Positions 13,701 through 24,807 of a stretch of DNA of 64,000 nt are shown one piece after another. Under the pieces are notes generated by a model. It did not search any database. It saw only the letters and a list, made by a program, of their open reading frames with translations, and had not been told where the DNA came from. Position numbers and translations under genes: made by a program. Position 1 is the stretch's first letter, and the number at the start of each line of letters is the position of its first letter. Origin of the DNA: Ehretia macrophylla (Eukaryota > Streptophyta > Magnoliopsida > Boraginales > Ehretiaceae); NCBI GenBank assembly GCA_037974665.1, contig CM075771.1, forward strand, positions 35,076,425 to 35,140,424, given 5' to 3'.

Positions 13701-16700
13701 TTAGTAGATATTGTTGTGGTAGTACTGCTCATTGCTAATTGCATCATGGTTTATTCACATCTTTGTTTATATGCTTTCTGTAACTAGGCCTGGAAAACTG
13801 ACGTTGAAATGTATCTATGCAGTAGAAATGCTGCTACTAGCAAATCATCTTCCTCAGGACACTGCAATGTTGAAAATGAGGAACAGCATGAGACTGAAAA
13901 GGAGGATTCCGATGGCTCGGACAGAAAAGTTAGTGGAGATAATAATGCAGCTAGTGGTAATCTGTCTGTCAAGTCACCAATATTTCAAAAGGGAGTGCTA
14001 AGAACAAATTGCATAGATTGTTTGGATCGCACTAATGTGGCTCAGTATGCGTATGGCTTGGTTGCTTTGGGACATCAGCTGCATGCATTGGGTGTTACAG
14101 ATACCTCAAAGATAGACCTTGATGACCCGTTGGCTGAGGAACTAATGGGGTTTTATGAGAGAATGGGTGACACACTTGCTCATCAATATGGTGGTTCAGC
14201 TGCTCACAATAAAGTAAGCTTATATATGATAATGCTGGCTAGTTCTTACAATAGGATAGGCTGGGCTCTTTTGGTACTGCATATCCTGACTTGGCAATTC
14301 AGTCCTTTGAACGTATTTGGGACATTAACAGACACTTATTTGGATTATTGGTTGAACGTTTCGCTAATGTTGTTTGTTGCTTCGGAAAGCAACCTAGCTG
14401 ATAGTTTGAACCTTCAAATTTTGATACTTGTTGATATACCGTCCACACTGTTGTGTGAAACGTTGTTCATTGCTTTGGAAAGCAACCTAACTGATAGATT
14501 GAACCTTCAAATTTTGATACTTGCTTGATATAGCATCCGCACTGTTCTCCTGTGATATGTTTTGGATAAGTAGAGCAACTTGATTTTGGGGTTCAATTGA
14601 AACAGCAGCAGCTTCATATCTAGCATACAGATGAGAGAGAGATACTGTTTCTCATCTTAGCTGATTTAGATTCTTTATCGAATAATACTCTTGGAGGCAG
14701 GTAGAAATATTTGCTTATCTTCATGGCAGTTAGAGTCCATCTGCTTATCGCTTAGTTTTACAAATTAAAAGAATTAAAAGAAGAAATCCCCCTGAACATA
14801 GACTCATTTGACTTCCAGAAGTCGACTATCTACTCTGTATTCATGCTTCAGTATGTTAGCTGAGCTTACTAATTTGATGAGTTTGCTTGGTAATAAGTCA
14901 GACTCACTGACACACTATAGCTGATCTAGCTAATACTGTTTGGAGGACTCATAAGCAGTTCTGGGCAGAACCTTAAATCATTTTTCTTCTGTTTCCTTAG
15001 AAAAAAGAATACTATTATCAATCAAACAAAAAGTTATTCTATGTATTGTGTAAGTTTTGAACTAAGGGTCTGTTTGCTTAGCTTTTAGACACTTAAAAAC
15101 ACTTTCTGTGAGTTTGGTACCTGTAACTAACTTGTTTGTACCATTTTTCAAAGTGTTTTTATGTAAAAGTTGATGCTAGAAAACAAGAAGCTCCAAATTG
15201 GAGCTTTTTAAAAAATGTTTTTTGCGAAATTGCTTCTATATAATGCAGGAAGTTGCTTTTTTTCTTTCTTAAATATACCTCTCCATATTTTTGAAAGCCC
15301 AATATTATCCTTAAAATTTTCAAAAGCCCAACACAGCTAAACAGTCAACGGCTTTTGTTCAACAACACTTCTAACCAAAGCTCTACAATTCAAAAGTTAA
15401 AATTTTATAGTTAGGCCAAACAGAGCCTAAGAGAGGTATCATAGAACTATGACAGGATTTTCTTTCTAAAATTGAATTAAAAAGTTCAGTCCATTAATGT
15501 ATGTGTGCTACTTGTTCTTCTAAAATATCAAATTGTTTCATTTGACTCCTCGATCCTCACCTGTGATTGACATCTCAATGTTGATTTTTATAGATTTTCT
15601 CTGCAAGGAGGGGTCAGTGGAAAGCTGCGATACAGTCCCAGGAATTTCTCAGAACACTTCAACGCTACTACAACAATGCATATTTGGATGTAGAGAAACA
15701 AAATGCTATTAATGTGTAAGTCGGTCTCGAAATCTCAATTATAAAGTTTGATATCGGATTTTATGAATTTTGGCTGAACTAAATCTCCTCCCCCCCCCCC
15801 TCCCTTCCTGCCCCTCCCTTCCTGAATTTGCCTGATGTTTACGGTTTCCTGAATGTTTCTGTTCTTCTATATCCTTGGATTACATCTCGGTTTTTGTGCA
15901 TTTATTAATGTACGCGATAATGATATTCATGCAGATTCTTGGGGCATTTTCAGCCTCAATTGGGTAAACCTGATGTCTGGGAGCTGGATTCTGATCAGTA
16001 TCGCAATGTGGGTTGGAATGGGCATCCCGACATTGTTGAAGATGGGAGGTATATATTCGGTTACAATATTTTTATTAATTTAGCATATTATATTTAGGTG
16101 CTTCTTGCATTTTTGTCTGAAAAGAAATATGGTACTTGCTTCGCGCTGGCTATAGGACTGCTTTTTGGTTTCTCAATATGCTGTAAAAAATTACCTTTGT
16201 CATTGTTAAATGTGGATGTAAGTTCATCTAGTGGTTAGTTACCGCAATTTTGGTAACTACCTTGCTTCTGTAATGAGTTAAATCTGATGCTTTTTATGTG
16301 TAGGTCACTATTTAAAAGGTCGTTATCGGATGGGAATATTCTTCGGGGAAGTCGCTTGCCCATGTCCACTTTGAAGATTGAGAAGGATCTTTCTAATTCC
16401 AACTTTTCTGATCAAGCACGAGGAGGAAACAATATGCTTTCTGAGTCAACACCTGAAATGCCAACTTGTGAGAGTAATATAACATACTCGAGGTGCCTGC
16501 TGTTCTCTTCTCTAGAATATTCAGGGCTCTTGCTACTAAATCTCTCTTTTATGTGTGGGCTATGAGCAATAATGCCTAAGCGAGTGCAACATTTTGGTAA
16601 CTGGTGTTGATTGGTAATAATTGGCAACCCTTTTGGGTAGCGCAGCTGGTCAAGCCTTGGGTATGCTCCCTAGAGGTCGCTAGTTTGAGTCATTTCAGGG

Positions 16701-19185
16701 GCACGGGAGGTTTACCTGATTGTTAACTTCATGACTCCGTGGGATTAGTTGGACAGCCCGGATGTCCACGGATTTGAAAATAAAATAACATTGTTAATTG
16801 ATAGTTTGTTTGGTGTTTGGCGGTGGCAGTGGTAGTGTGTGGTGTGACGATTCAATTACAGTTGTTTTCTGAATCTTCTGTGGTTTTTGTGCTTGATCTT
16901 GGTTGTCTATAGGTTGTAGAGGGAACAGTTTGAGGACTGTGGCTCACAGGTTCCTCGAAGTGTTCCATCTGACCCTGGTTGGTCAAGTATTTGTTTTAGT
17001 CTTTTATATTTTAGCCATCTGCCACTTGAGCCAATTCGTAAAATGAACTGAATTATGGTAGAAACTCTGATCTCTTATTCAATTCTTCAAGTTGAGACAT
17101 GCTTTGGCTCATTTGGTCGACATTCTTCCTTATGCAGGTATACACCCTCCGTGCCTGCAAGAGAGATTTTCTTGGAAATGCAACGGGATCAATGTCTTGA
17201 TCAGGAAAATGGAGATACACTTGACTGCTCAAACTTTGTTGATCTGGACTGGCTTTCTTCTTCAGGAAACTCTTGTGAGGAAGAAATAATGGAAAGGTAA
17301 TCAATTATTTTTTAAATGTTTTTGTCATTCATATAGTGAATGTAGAAACCAAGGACTTCAATTTGAGGATATGGGATGTGAAAGATACAAAATGGCTTCT
17401 CGAATCTGAATCCCCCAACACTAAATGTCAGGATTAGTTTGAACAGCAAACAACTTTTAGTTTGAATGTTGCTTGGTTATGTCCTGAAAAAAAGAAAATG
17501 GTACTTAGTGAAAAAGGATAATCCAAAGTAACAACGAGAAAGGACTAGAAACGAATTTTTATTTTTATTATTTTTTTATTTTATTTTTATTTTATTTTTT
17601 ATGTAAACAGCACTATACTTACTGTCCCAATGAATATAAATTAGATGGCTGTAGCTCCAATATGAACTACTGAGAAGATAATGGTGAAGAATTTGAAACC
17701 TGATGAAGGAAGTAACTTGAAGTTTTGAAAGACTAAGACGGTGAAAAAAATTGAATATGCACAATACATGTCAAATTCTTGGCTGGCATGTTGCTTCCGA
17801 AGTGTAATCAGATCTAAATTTGAATAGTTGCCACCCCTTTTTCTCTTGAATCCATTCTTTTGGAGTCATCAACTGCCCCCCGACCCAAATTCTCTCAAGT
17901 TGGGAAGCAGCATAAGTGAGTTTCCAGCCATCCCCCTTTCCCTAAATTACACACATAAGGACACCCAAAAGTGAGAAAAATAAAGGAAAAAGACTTTTAG
18001 AAAGTTTAAAATAAAAAACATGAAGAAGAAGAAGAAAATTTTGATTGATATGCTGAAGGGCCATTGAATGATAAATTTCTTCAAGAGGTGAAGGTGATCG
18101 CATTGTTTCTTATATTTGGTTATGAATCTATTGTCTTCAATAGTAAAATATGGGACCCGCTTAAAATTGTTTAATGATATTGGGTAGGGGTTAAAAGCCA
18201 CTTTTTGTTTTATCGAGGTGCTATATCTTAATCAATATGAGACTTTTGTGTAACAAGGAACGTAAATTAACTTTCCGGCATTACTTTTCTCTATATAGAA
18301 ATAGGAATATGCAGTATTACATAAGAGGAAAATACCAAAGTTTAATCTTTCACTGAAGAACTGGCTTGTCACTTATTTTCTTCTCTTCCTTCTCCATATG
18401 GGTGCAGAACAATGCTGACAAACTCTCCAATTGCCGGGTTGTCATCAGAGATTATTGTCAATGAAATAGGGGAAGCAAGTCCATCCTCAAGTGAATGTGG
18501 ATCTAGCATGAAGGTCAGTCTTATTTACTGGATTAGAACTGTAGGCTGCTTCTATTACAGCACCTCTATATTTGTAGCTACCCTATAATCCGTGGGCCAA
18601 TTACTCTCTGGACTACCTCTGGAGAGTGTTCTAAATTGACAGATTCCTACCGTAAAAGGAGATATAATTATGGGCTTATGATCAAGACTGAAAAGTTATC
18701 TTTTATTTTGGAATATACATATATAGGACTCTAATACATGCTTATTCATAAATTCCTAGAAACATTAAAGCTTTAAGTCCGTAAACTTGAGATTTACTGT
18801 ATTTGACTTGGAGAAACTGGGCTCTTTAATCTAGAGTGGAGATAACTTTTCACTTATTGTCCTCGGAAAGAGTTAAGTGATGCTTGACAATGCTTTTGAT
18901 CCCTCATTAGGAAGTTTAAACTCTCTGCTTTAGTTACATTCTTAAGGGACATCCAACACATTTGTATAATTTAAGAGAGCTTTCTGGGGACATTGAAAAA
19001 GCAACAAGGAAGAAAATAATTCATTTGTGATTTGAAGCAACTAACCCTGCTGGCCGTATGTGTAGGGAAGGGCGCAGACAAGAAAAGAGTTATCCTTTGA
19101 TGATGGACTTAATTCTCAAGTTCTTGAGGAATTTTCAGACAGTTTTGCACGCTGGGTAAATTGCGGAGAGACACTCTGTCATTGA
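5903..19185 (+). CDS. SAC-domain phosphoinositide phosphatase (plant SAC1-5 clade)
   Basis: Predicted phosphoinositide phosphatase. Members of this plant clade dephosphorylate PI(3,5)P2, several at the tonoplast. Sixteen coding exons: 5903-6073, 7147-7351, 7439-7604, 8576-8798, 9290-9366, 10905-11092, 11180-11277, 12688-12821, 12916-13044, 13823-14213, 15594-15715, 15935-16048, 16304-16492, 17138-17296, 18408-18513, 19066-19185. They join in frame to 863 aa, in the range of Arabidopsis SAC1-5. The SAC catalytic motif [12 protein letters not shown] is at residues 524-535, giving a CX5R signature with nucleophile C527 and R533. Upstream blocks [20 protein letters not shown] and [10 protein letters not shown] are typical SAC sequence. 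The acidic, Ser-rich insert before the motif (465-514) and the C-terminal third are less conserved. The exon 9-10 junction was chosen because only acceptor 13822 keeps frame. The gene carries LINE, SINE and MITE insertions, all intronic, and the frame is intact. Which of SAC1-5 it matches cannot be decided here; length and ending favour SAC2-5. Confidence 0.93.
9724..10152 (-). other. 142-codon antisense open frame inside SAC intron 5
   Basis: The longest uninterrupted minus-strand frame within this gene. It lies wholly in the intron between SAC exons 5 and 6. Its translation has a mixed, protein-like composition rather than low complexity, with an Ala/Leu/His-rich middle and a Lys/Arg-rich stretch. 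I recognise no domain. An in-frame stop lies directly upstream of its ATG and no splice extension was identified. It could be a decayed insertion or chance. Confidence 0.25.
10701..10742. repeat. (CT)n microsatellite
   Basis: A run of CT dinucleotides of about 40 bp in the intron before SAC exon 6. It supplies the Ser/Leu repeat seen in an overlapping spurious frame. Likely length-polymorphic. Confidence 0.9.
11338..12560 (-). mobile_element. Degenerate RTE-type LINE fragment in SAC intron 7
   Basis: Read on the minus strand, this is the 3' part of a non-LTR retrotransposon. Reverse-transcriptase pieces include [16 protein letters not shown] (about 12390-12440), then, after a frameshift, [16 protein letters not shown] and [17 protein letters not shown] (11985-12203). 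A basic KGRGRPK segment typical of the RTE C-terminus is near 11510. The 3' end holds the common plant RTE terminus encoding gactccacctagtgggataa (about 11375-11395, reverse complement). Several stops and frameshifts make it non-functional. It lies antisense to the host gene and lengthens intron 7 to 1.4 kb. Boundaries are approximate and no target duplication was found. Confidence 0.8.
14369..14556. repeat. Two-copy tandem duplication, unit about 93 bp
   Basis: Copy 1 (14369-14461) and copy 2 (14462-14556) share gaaccttcaaattttgatac and gtttgttgc/gttcattgc starts with about 85% identity by eye. They lie in SAC intron 10 immediately after the exon 10 splice donor region. Exon 10 read through its donor gives a spurious C-terminal extension containing this repeat. 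Confidence 0.8.
15066..15427. mobile_element. TIR MITE in SAC intron 10 (family A, copy 1)
   Basis: Ends are GGGTCTGTTTG and the inverse CAAACAGAGCC, flanked by TAA on both sides (15063-15065, 15428-15430), giving a 362-bp element. Two diverged relatives occur at 39924-40312 and 48827-49202. They share the internal phrase for 'cct(c/t)t(c/a)catatttttnaaagcccaatatta' and the right-end 'aattaaaattttat' block. TAA duplication suggests PIF/Harbinger-Tourist affinity, but the ends alone would also suit other TIR groups. Confidence 0.65.
16629..16795 (+). mobile_element. tRNA-derived SINE in SAC intron 13
   Basis: An RNA polymerase III A-box match TAGCGCAGCTGG (16638-16649) is followed at the right spacing by a B-box-like GTTTGAGTC (16683-16691). 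A tRNA-unrelated body ends in an A-rich tail (gaaaataaaataac, near 16777). This is the layout of plant tRNA-derived SINEs. It is on the same strand as the gene. Element ends are estimated. Confidence 0.65.
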
Positions 19186-20950
19186 AGTTATTAGAAGTTC
19201 CCTGTAGTATTTCTGGGTACAAGCTAGGGTGTTAATGCTTAATTTGTAGAAGGCACAATATGGAGGCCACCGAAGAAGTTAAAAGAAAAAAGGGAAATTA
19301 GATGCAGATGTTCCGGCATTCTTTTGTTAGTCATGTACCTGAGGAAGCTGCCTTGGTGTGCGTATATGATTTTCAGCATTAATACAACCGTGAAAACTTT
19401 GATCGAAGTGTGATACTTTTAGTACAAATGAGTAAATAGTCAACAGTATCAAGATTCTTTCTGGAGCTCTATTCTATATTCTGTTCATTCTTATTTTCCT
19501 TTTGTTTTCTGGTCTCTTTGATCAACTACTTCATGAAATCTTTTAGGTTCTGATGATGTAAATATACATTAATCTGAAGGGAGCTCCACTTTTCTGACGC
19601 TAGGCAGATTGATTTGTTTCATTTTTTTTTATGTTCACTTCTATACTAGTCATAGCAAGTTCATCTTGCAAATAAGCTCCTGAAACAGAAATACTTGTCA
19701 TTGTAGGTGTATTATTTGCTCCCAGCTAAACTCTTTAAGCTTTTCTATTGTGTTACTGCCTTGAACTTGTGGTTGCGGCTCAGAGGCGGAGCCAAGATTG
19801 TTGTTCTATGGGAGGTTAAACATACACAATTTAATACTTATATACGGATAACTTCTAAATTTATTTTTCAGTCTGAAAGTAGTTTGAAAATATATATATA
19901 TTTGCAAAACATATAGTTTTCACTCACTTCTTAATAACTTTTGGCTCCGCCATTGATGTAGATGTCAGGTGTTGCTCTCTTTTTGTTCTTGATGAAAGAT
20001 AAACGGGTGAAAAATTCTCTAGAGTGGTCATACATCCTTGCATGCCCATACTTTTGTTGTACATGACCTGGTCGGGTTAGGTTTCCACCGAGCTAAAATT
20101 GCCCCATCCTTGCATACATCTAGTTTGATGCATAACTTATCACGAGTAGTTTTTTTCTGCTTTGCTTGACATCAAAATATAATCTGTTTATAGGTTCTTT
20201 CGCATTCGACTTTGTCAGCTTTCGACAACATTTTCTTTTGATGCATTTGAGGCTTGGCTTATAGGTTGTCAATTTAGGCAAGTGATGTTATACGAGTAAG
20301 GATCCTGAAACGATTACGAATTGTCCGTATCATTTAATCATAATTGTATTAATAATTTACTATCATAAAATCTTATTTGTTACGTCACATTAATTAAATC
20401 CATTCCCATGTTCTGTATTTTGCCTCATGAGTAGAAGCCATCTTGAATTCATCCCACCTTTCAAATATACTCCGTACGAGCAGTTGAAGGTTACGGATTT
20501 AAATCTCCCTTATCATGTTATACCTGTTATAAGGTTACGAGGGAATTCAAGCCCTTACCCAGCCCCCTGTAATTGTGTAAAGTAGGAAATTTTGAAGCCT
20601 TTGACCACACCATAACAAAAAGAGTAACCCAGTTATCACTAGTTTCTATCAAGGAGCAATGTGAAGGAAACATTCCTTTGCCATGCCTGCTCCAATTAGT
20701 TTGTGTACGTAACTAGCCTGTGCCACAACTCAACATATTGCGCCAATCCACCTTCCATTATACAATGTCACAAGGCTTGATTTTTCGTTGAATCGGATGA
20801 ATATGCGTCTTGAATCACAGAAAACAACTTCAAAATTGCATAGTTTGTAAGGATAAAAGCGAAAACACGAGCCGTCAAAAGCTGGCGCCACAACTCAAAA
20901 TATTGTTCCCATTGAATCCTCTCTATTGCCATACATCTACAGTGTAGAAG
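19186..20950. other. Convergent intergenic region, SAC / eIF3k
   Basis: Both flanking genes are transcribed toward this 1.77-kb gap, so it must hold both 3' UTRs and terminators. No plausible gene was seen. It includes the small inverted-repeat element at 19784-19951. Confidence 0.6.
19784..19951. mobile_element. Small MITE with GGCGGAGCC ends
   Basis: The left end aGGCGGAGCCAAgatt is mirrored by the right end aaCTTTTGGCTCCGCC. The 168-bp element ends in short terminal inverted repeats. No clear target duplication was found. The overlapping frame at 19707-19916 is not a gene. Confidence 0.4.
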
Positions 20951-23557
20951 TCAGCCAAGGATGGGGAAGATACGGGTAATGTGCTCCAATGGGATGCCGT
21001 CTGCGGCACTTTTCTTAAGCTCTGGATGGTTGAACTCATTGCGAGGAAGGATGATGAGTTGGCCTTTACCTTGACTCTTCTCTATAGCCCAACTGGAGTT
21101 TGCTACTTGATGCTCGAGGAACTTGTCCAAAGATAGTCCTTCAATGTTAATGGCCTGTGAAATTTCAATGCGATAAGTCAAAATCATAAATGTTTCCCTC
21201 AAGTGCATCCTATACGTCATATATAGCATTTCCGATAGTGCAATAAAGCAAGCGCTTACAGGAACTTATTGGACAAAAATAGAAGTTTAAACAAGAGCAC
21301 AAATGAAAAGGCAAATTTTTAAGGGAAGAAACCGTACTTCAGCAAGAACAGATCTCGGAACCTTTTGATAAGTCAGTGAAAGTACATGAGTGGCATATGC
21401 TTGAATTGCTTGCTCAAAACCTGTATCTTCCTTTTGTTAGCACTTAGCAGACTACAAAAAGTGCAGACACCAAATAATAAAGTAAAATTCGCCTTCGGTT
21501 CCAAGGAACAGAAGATCTGGGATCCAAATAATGGAGAAGCCATTGGCACCTCTTGGTGCAATTTCACACACACAGAAATACAAAAAATATGGAGGTGTCA
21601 TCAAGATATCTAGACTAAGTACACATAGAGTGCCAAAAGGGAATCTTGTGACTCCTACTGCATTAGGCTAAGATATCTGAACCTTGATGAAGTCAATGAG
21701 AACATAAATTTACGTGCTTCTCTTTTCCTTTCATTTGCTAAAGGCTAAGTGCCTTTACGACTGAAATTTCTGACACTTCATGAAATGTCACCCCCAATAT
21801 TCAGTTACGGAATGGATGACTTTGCTAAAGATTAAACAAAGATCACCAAAACTGTATTCTGGCAATACCTGGCACAACTTCTACAATGTGACGGCTCTTT
21901 GCTGCTTCATCCCAAAACTGGCGGAACCTTGCTGTCTGCAAATAAATATGAATGCTTTGATTATTGAGCCATTACATTGCTAGACTTGATCAATCAAAAT
22001 ATTAAGTCGAGACATACCTCCAAGTAGTGTGAGAGAACTATAAGAGTCTTGAACTGGTCCTCCATTTGCTGGAATTGATACAAGAAGAGTAAATTCTTAA
22101 TTCTTTTTTTCTTTTGATGGAGAAATAAGGTACTAAATGTTAATAAGATCTGAGAGAAGGAGATATCAGAATCCAAAGATGAGCGGATTATAACAAATGT
22201 TTATCTTTTTCTTTTTCTATTGTAAGCAAGGGGTTATGAAGAAATGACTATTTTTTGCTAAATTATAAAAAATTTGGCTAAATATGAAGAAATGACTATT
22301 AATAGTTAATAAAGCACTCCTTTTCAGCAATTAAAAAAATTAACTTTCAGCAACCTCAGGACAGAAAGAGGTGCTAACACAAGATCATAGCGAACACCAC
22401 AAGTTCTTACTTATCCTGTTCCATCCCACCACCACCCCAAGGGTGAAGGCGTCCCTGCCACCACCAACATATTGGCAATTTCAATAGGCACAATCAGTTC
22501 TAGAGAAAGAGTTGCTTAGCCAAGATCACAGTGTACTCTACAGTTGCATCTAAATTGAAGGAGTTAAGCTATCCTGGATTTAAAATCCATCGTACTTATT
22601 TGGATATGTTAAGTTATTACAATTATTATGAATTTCAAATCCTCAGTCAAATCCATACTCAATTATTTGACTCGCTTTTGAAGGATTTTTCATTTCAAAT
22701 CCATCCCCATTCCAAACTATCTTTACGTCATCTAAAACCCATTAATTTCATATCCTTAACCAAATTCTTTCGTCACCCAACTGAAGGAATACTTTTCAAA
22801 ATTTTCCAATTCTACTCGAAGAGTTCTAGAATAACATTGTTAGAAGGCAGTAAATACAAAAACAAAAACAAAAACAAAAACAAAAAAAGATTAGCAGAAT
22901 AAACATACCACTCTCTCGGGTATTAGAAAGAGACAAAGGCTGAAATCTGGCGCTGGCATTGCCATAAGAGCCTACCAAAAATTTCACAAATTAAAACAAA
23001 AAATCCCACATTGTAATCCTAATCACATACCCAACAAACTTAAAAAACATTTTAACGTTTCATAAAAATAGTAAAATCAATTTGATGTGCGATACCTTAA
23101 TTAAAATGCGAGCAACAATTTGAGTACTCATCCGCTCCGGTTCAAACTATAACACATAATAACGACATCATAATTATAACAAAAATCAATTTTAACAACG
23201 CGTTTGGGAAAGATTGGACCCACTTTAGACAATAATTAGCAATTTCAATCCAATATAATTATCAGTTCTGTTATAAGTTAAATAAAATAATAAAATATCC
23301 ACCTGATAGAGACGAAGTAGGCACAGATTTGCATCCAAATTGTACGTTTGCGAAGCCACCTAAATTGTATCAAGCAATAAAAATAAATAAATAAATTCAA
23401 ACTTAATTATCAAAAAAACCCAAAAAAAATTAACAATCTTTAAAGAGTACTAATACTGTAACTTGTCCTAAATAAATAAATAAATTCAAGCTTAATTATC
23501 CAAAAAACCCAAAAAAATAACAATCTTTAAAGTGTATTAATACTGTAACCTGTCCAA

Positions 23558-23599
<42 letters not shown>

Positions 23600-23725
23600 G
23601 AATACCTGTTCGTTGACAAAGTTTTCGAGATCAGGGAGGATGTCAGGGTTGTAAGGATTGACGGCGATGAGCTGCTCCGCCGTCGTCTGCTGTTGACCAC
23701 CACCACTGCTCAATTCTCTCGCCAT
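20951..23725 (-). CDS. eIF3k: Eukaryotic translation initiation factor 3 subunit K
   Basis: Non-core subunit of the eIF3 complex, which binds the 40S ribosome and supports assembly of the pre-initiation complex in the cytosol. Eight exons in transcript order: 23725-23606, 23359-23303, 23146-23096, 22971-22909, 22068-22018, 21935-21869, 21420-21338, 21154-20951. They join to 231 aa, close to the roughly 220-230 aa usual for plant eIF3k. Recognisable sequence includes the N-terminal AVNPYNPDILPDLENFVNEQ, then YNLDANLCLLRLYQFEPERM, MEDQFKTLIVLSHYLE and TARFRQFWDEAAK. These fit the HEAT-like helical half followed by the winged-helix end of the CSN8/PSMD8/eIF3k family. The start is the first ATG, preceded by a Gln-rich plant-specific N-terminus. 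It runs head-to-tail with the kinesin gene and convergent with the SAC gene. No defect was seen. Confidence 0.95.
22531..22902. repeat. Repeat-like insertion in eIF3k intron 4
   Basis: This part of the 0.84-kb intron 4 contains repeated 'tttcaaatcca' phrases (for example near 22631 and 22693) and ends in an (AAAAAC)n tract at 22856-22886. It resembles a decayed MITE or other insertion. No clean termini were found, and the open frame across it reflects the repeats. Confidence 0.35.
23381..23556. repeat. Two-copy tandem duplication, unit about 89 bp
   Basis: In eIF3k intron 1, copies begin at 23381 and 23470. Each starts with an (AAAT)n stretch followed by aaattcaa(a/g)cttaattatc and ends in 'actgtaac(t/c)tgtcc'. 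It lies directly next to the CA/TA microsatellite. Confidence 0.85.
23561..23600. repeat. (CA)n(TA)n microsatellite
   Basis: About 28 bp of CA followed by 12 bp of TA. It ends only about 6 bp from the eIF3k exon 1 splice donor. Length changes here could reach the donor context. Confidence 0.9.
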
Positions 23726-24807
23726 TTTCTATATCTAGATAGAGATAAAACTGTGTCTATATATATGTGTGTGTATATCTAATTAATTAAAAAAGAGAGA
23801 GAAGAAATTGCAGAGTCTACTTCGCTGTGGTGGAGATGAAGAAGGATAAATCAGCCGAGGAGTTGTCTTTTTAGGGCTTGTTAGAGTGAAGTGGTGACCA
23901 TTTTGTTTTGAAAAGACAGTTTTACCCTCTTCTATTGTAATTCTTTTGTGATTGTTTTTCTTTCTTTCTTTCTTTCTTTCTTTCTTTTTTGAGACTTCGA
24001 AATTTTGTTTGGTATTTTACTTCGATTATGGTTTTATAAAAAAAAATTTGGCTCAATTCATGGTGCAAATAATTTGAATTAAGAGCTGATGTTGCGAATA
24101 TAGTTTTTTTTTTTGCCTATTTGAATTGAAGTTTATTTTTCAATAGAAAGTTTCAAATTTATCTATTGAGTTTTTCAGATAATCAATGATATTTACACTT
24201 TACATTAATCTGTATTATGGAGTGATATATATAGTGATCAAAATTTGATATCGACTTAAGTCTTATTTTTCAAATATTTAATTAAATTTAGATCACGTAA
24301 CAATAAATTCAACTTGAACTATAAAATCAACAAAAAAAAAAAAAAAAAAATTAAGCTATAAGATAGAGTACTCCTATAAATGATCATGCTTGGTAAAACC
24401 CTAAGTGGCTCGACCCTCTCTATTCTAAAGAGACTATCACCTTTACCCTCTTCTGCCCCCCACGCTAATCCACACTAATAAACTACGAGTTCCTCTACTC
24501 CTATCTAGTGCAAGTTGTTAGTGACCTACCTAAGAAATAAAAGTATTGTGAATAGTACAAGTTGTTAGTGACCCACCTAAAAAATAAATGGATCGAGATT
24601 TCGCTCTTAAAATTCTGCTCATAGATTCAAGGGGTCTACATATCTATGAGAAAATCATTTTAAAATTCTTTATTATGCATGCTTCTTGGATTCTTAGGCT
24701 GCAAATATCATTCTCATTTACAGGAACATTTTACAAAATGGTCAAAAAGAAGAAGCCTAGAAGTAACTTAGAAAACTGGGAACTATATCTATAACTGAAA
24801 ATGCTTA
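23726..24807. other. eIF3k promoter / kinesin 3' flank
   Basis: Head-to-tail spacer of 1.08 kb. It must hold the eIF3k leader and promoter on the minus strand and the kinesin 3' UTR. A (TTTC)n tract is at about 23956-23986 and a poly(A) run at 24331-24349. No gene was seen. Confidence 0.5.

Noticed and set aside
13788..13822. Possible exon start at 13788 ([12 protein letters not shown]) for the SAC gene
   Set aside because: That acceptor does not match the phase left by exon 9; acceptor 13822 restores frame, with a plausible branch point and pyrimidine tract just upstream.
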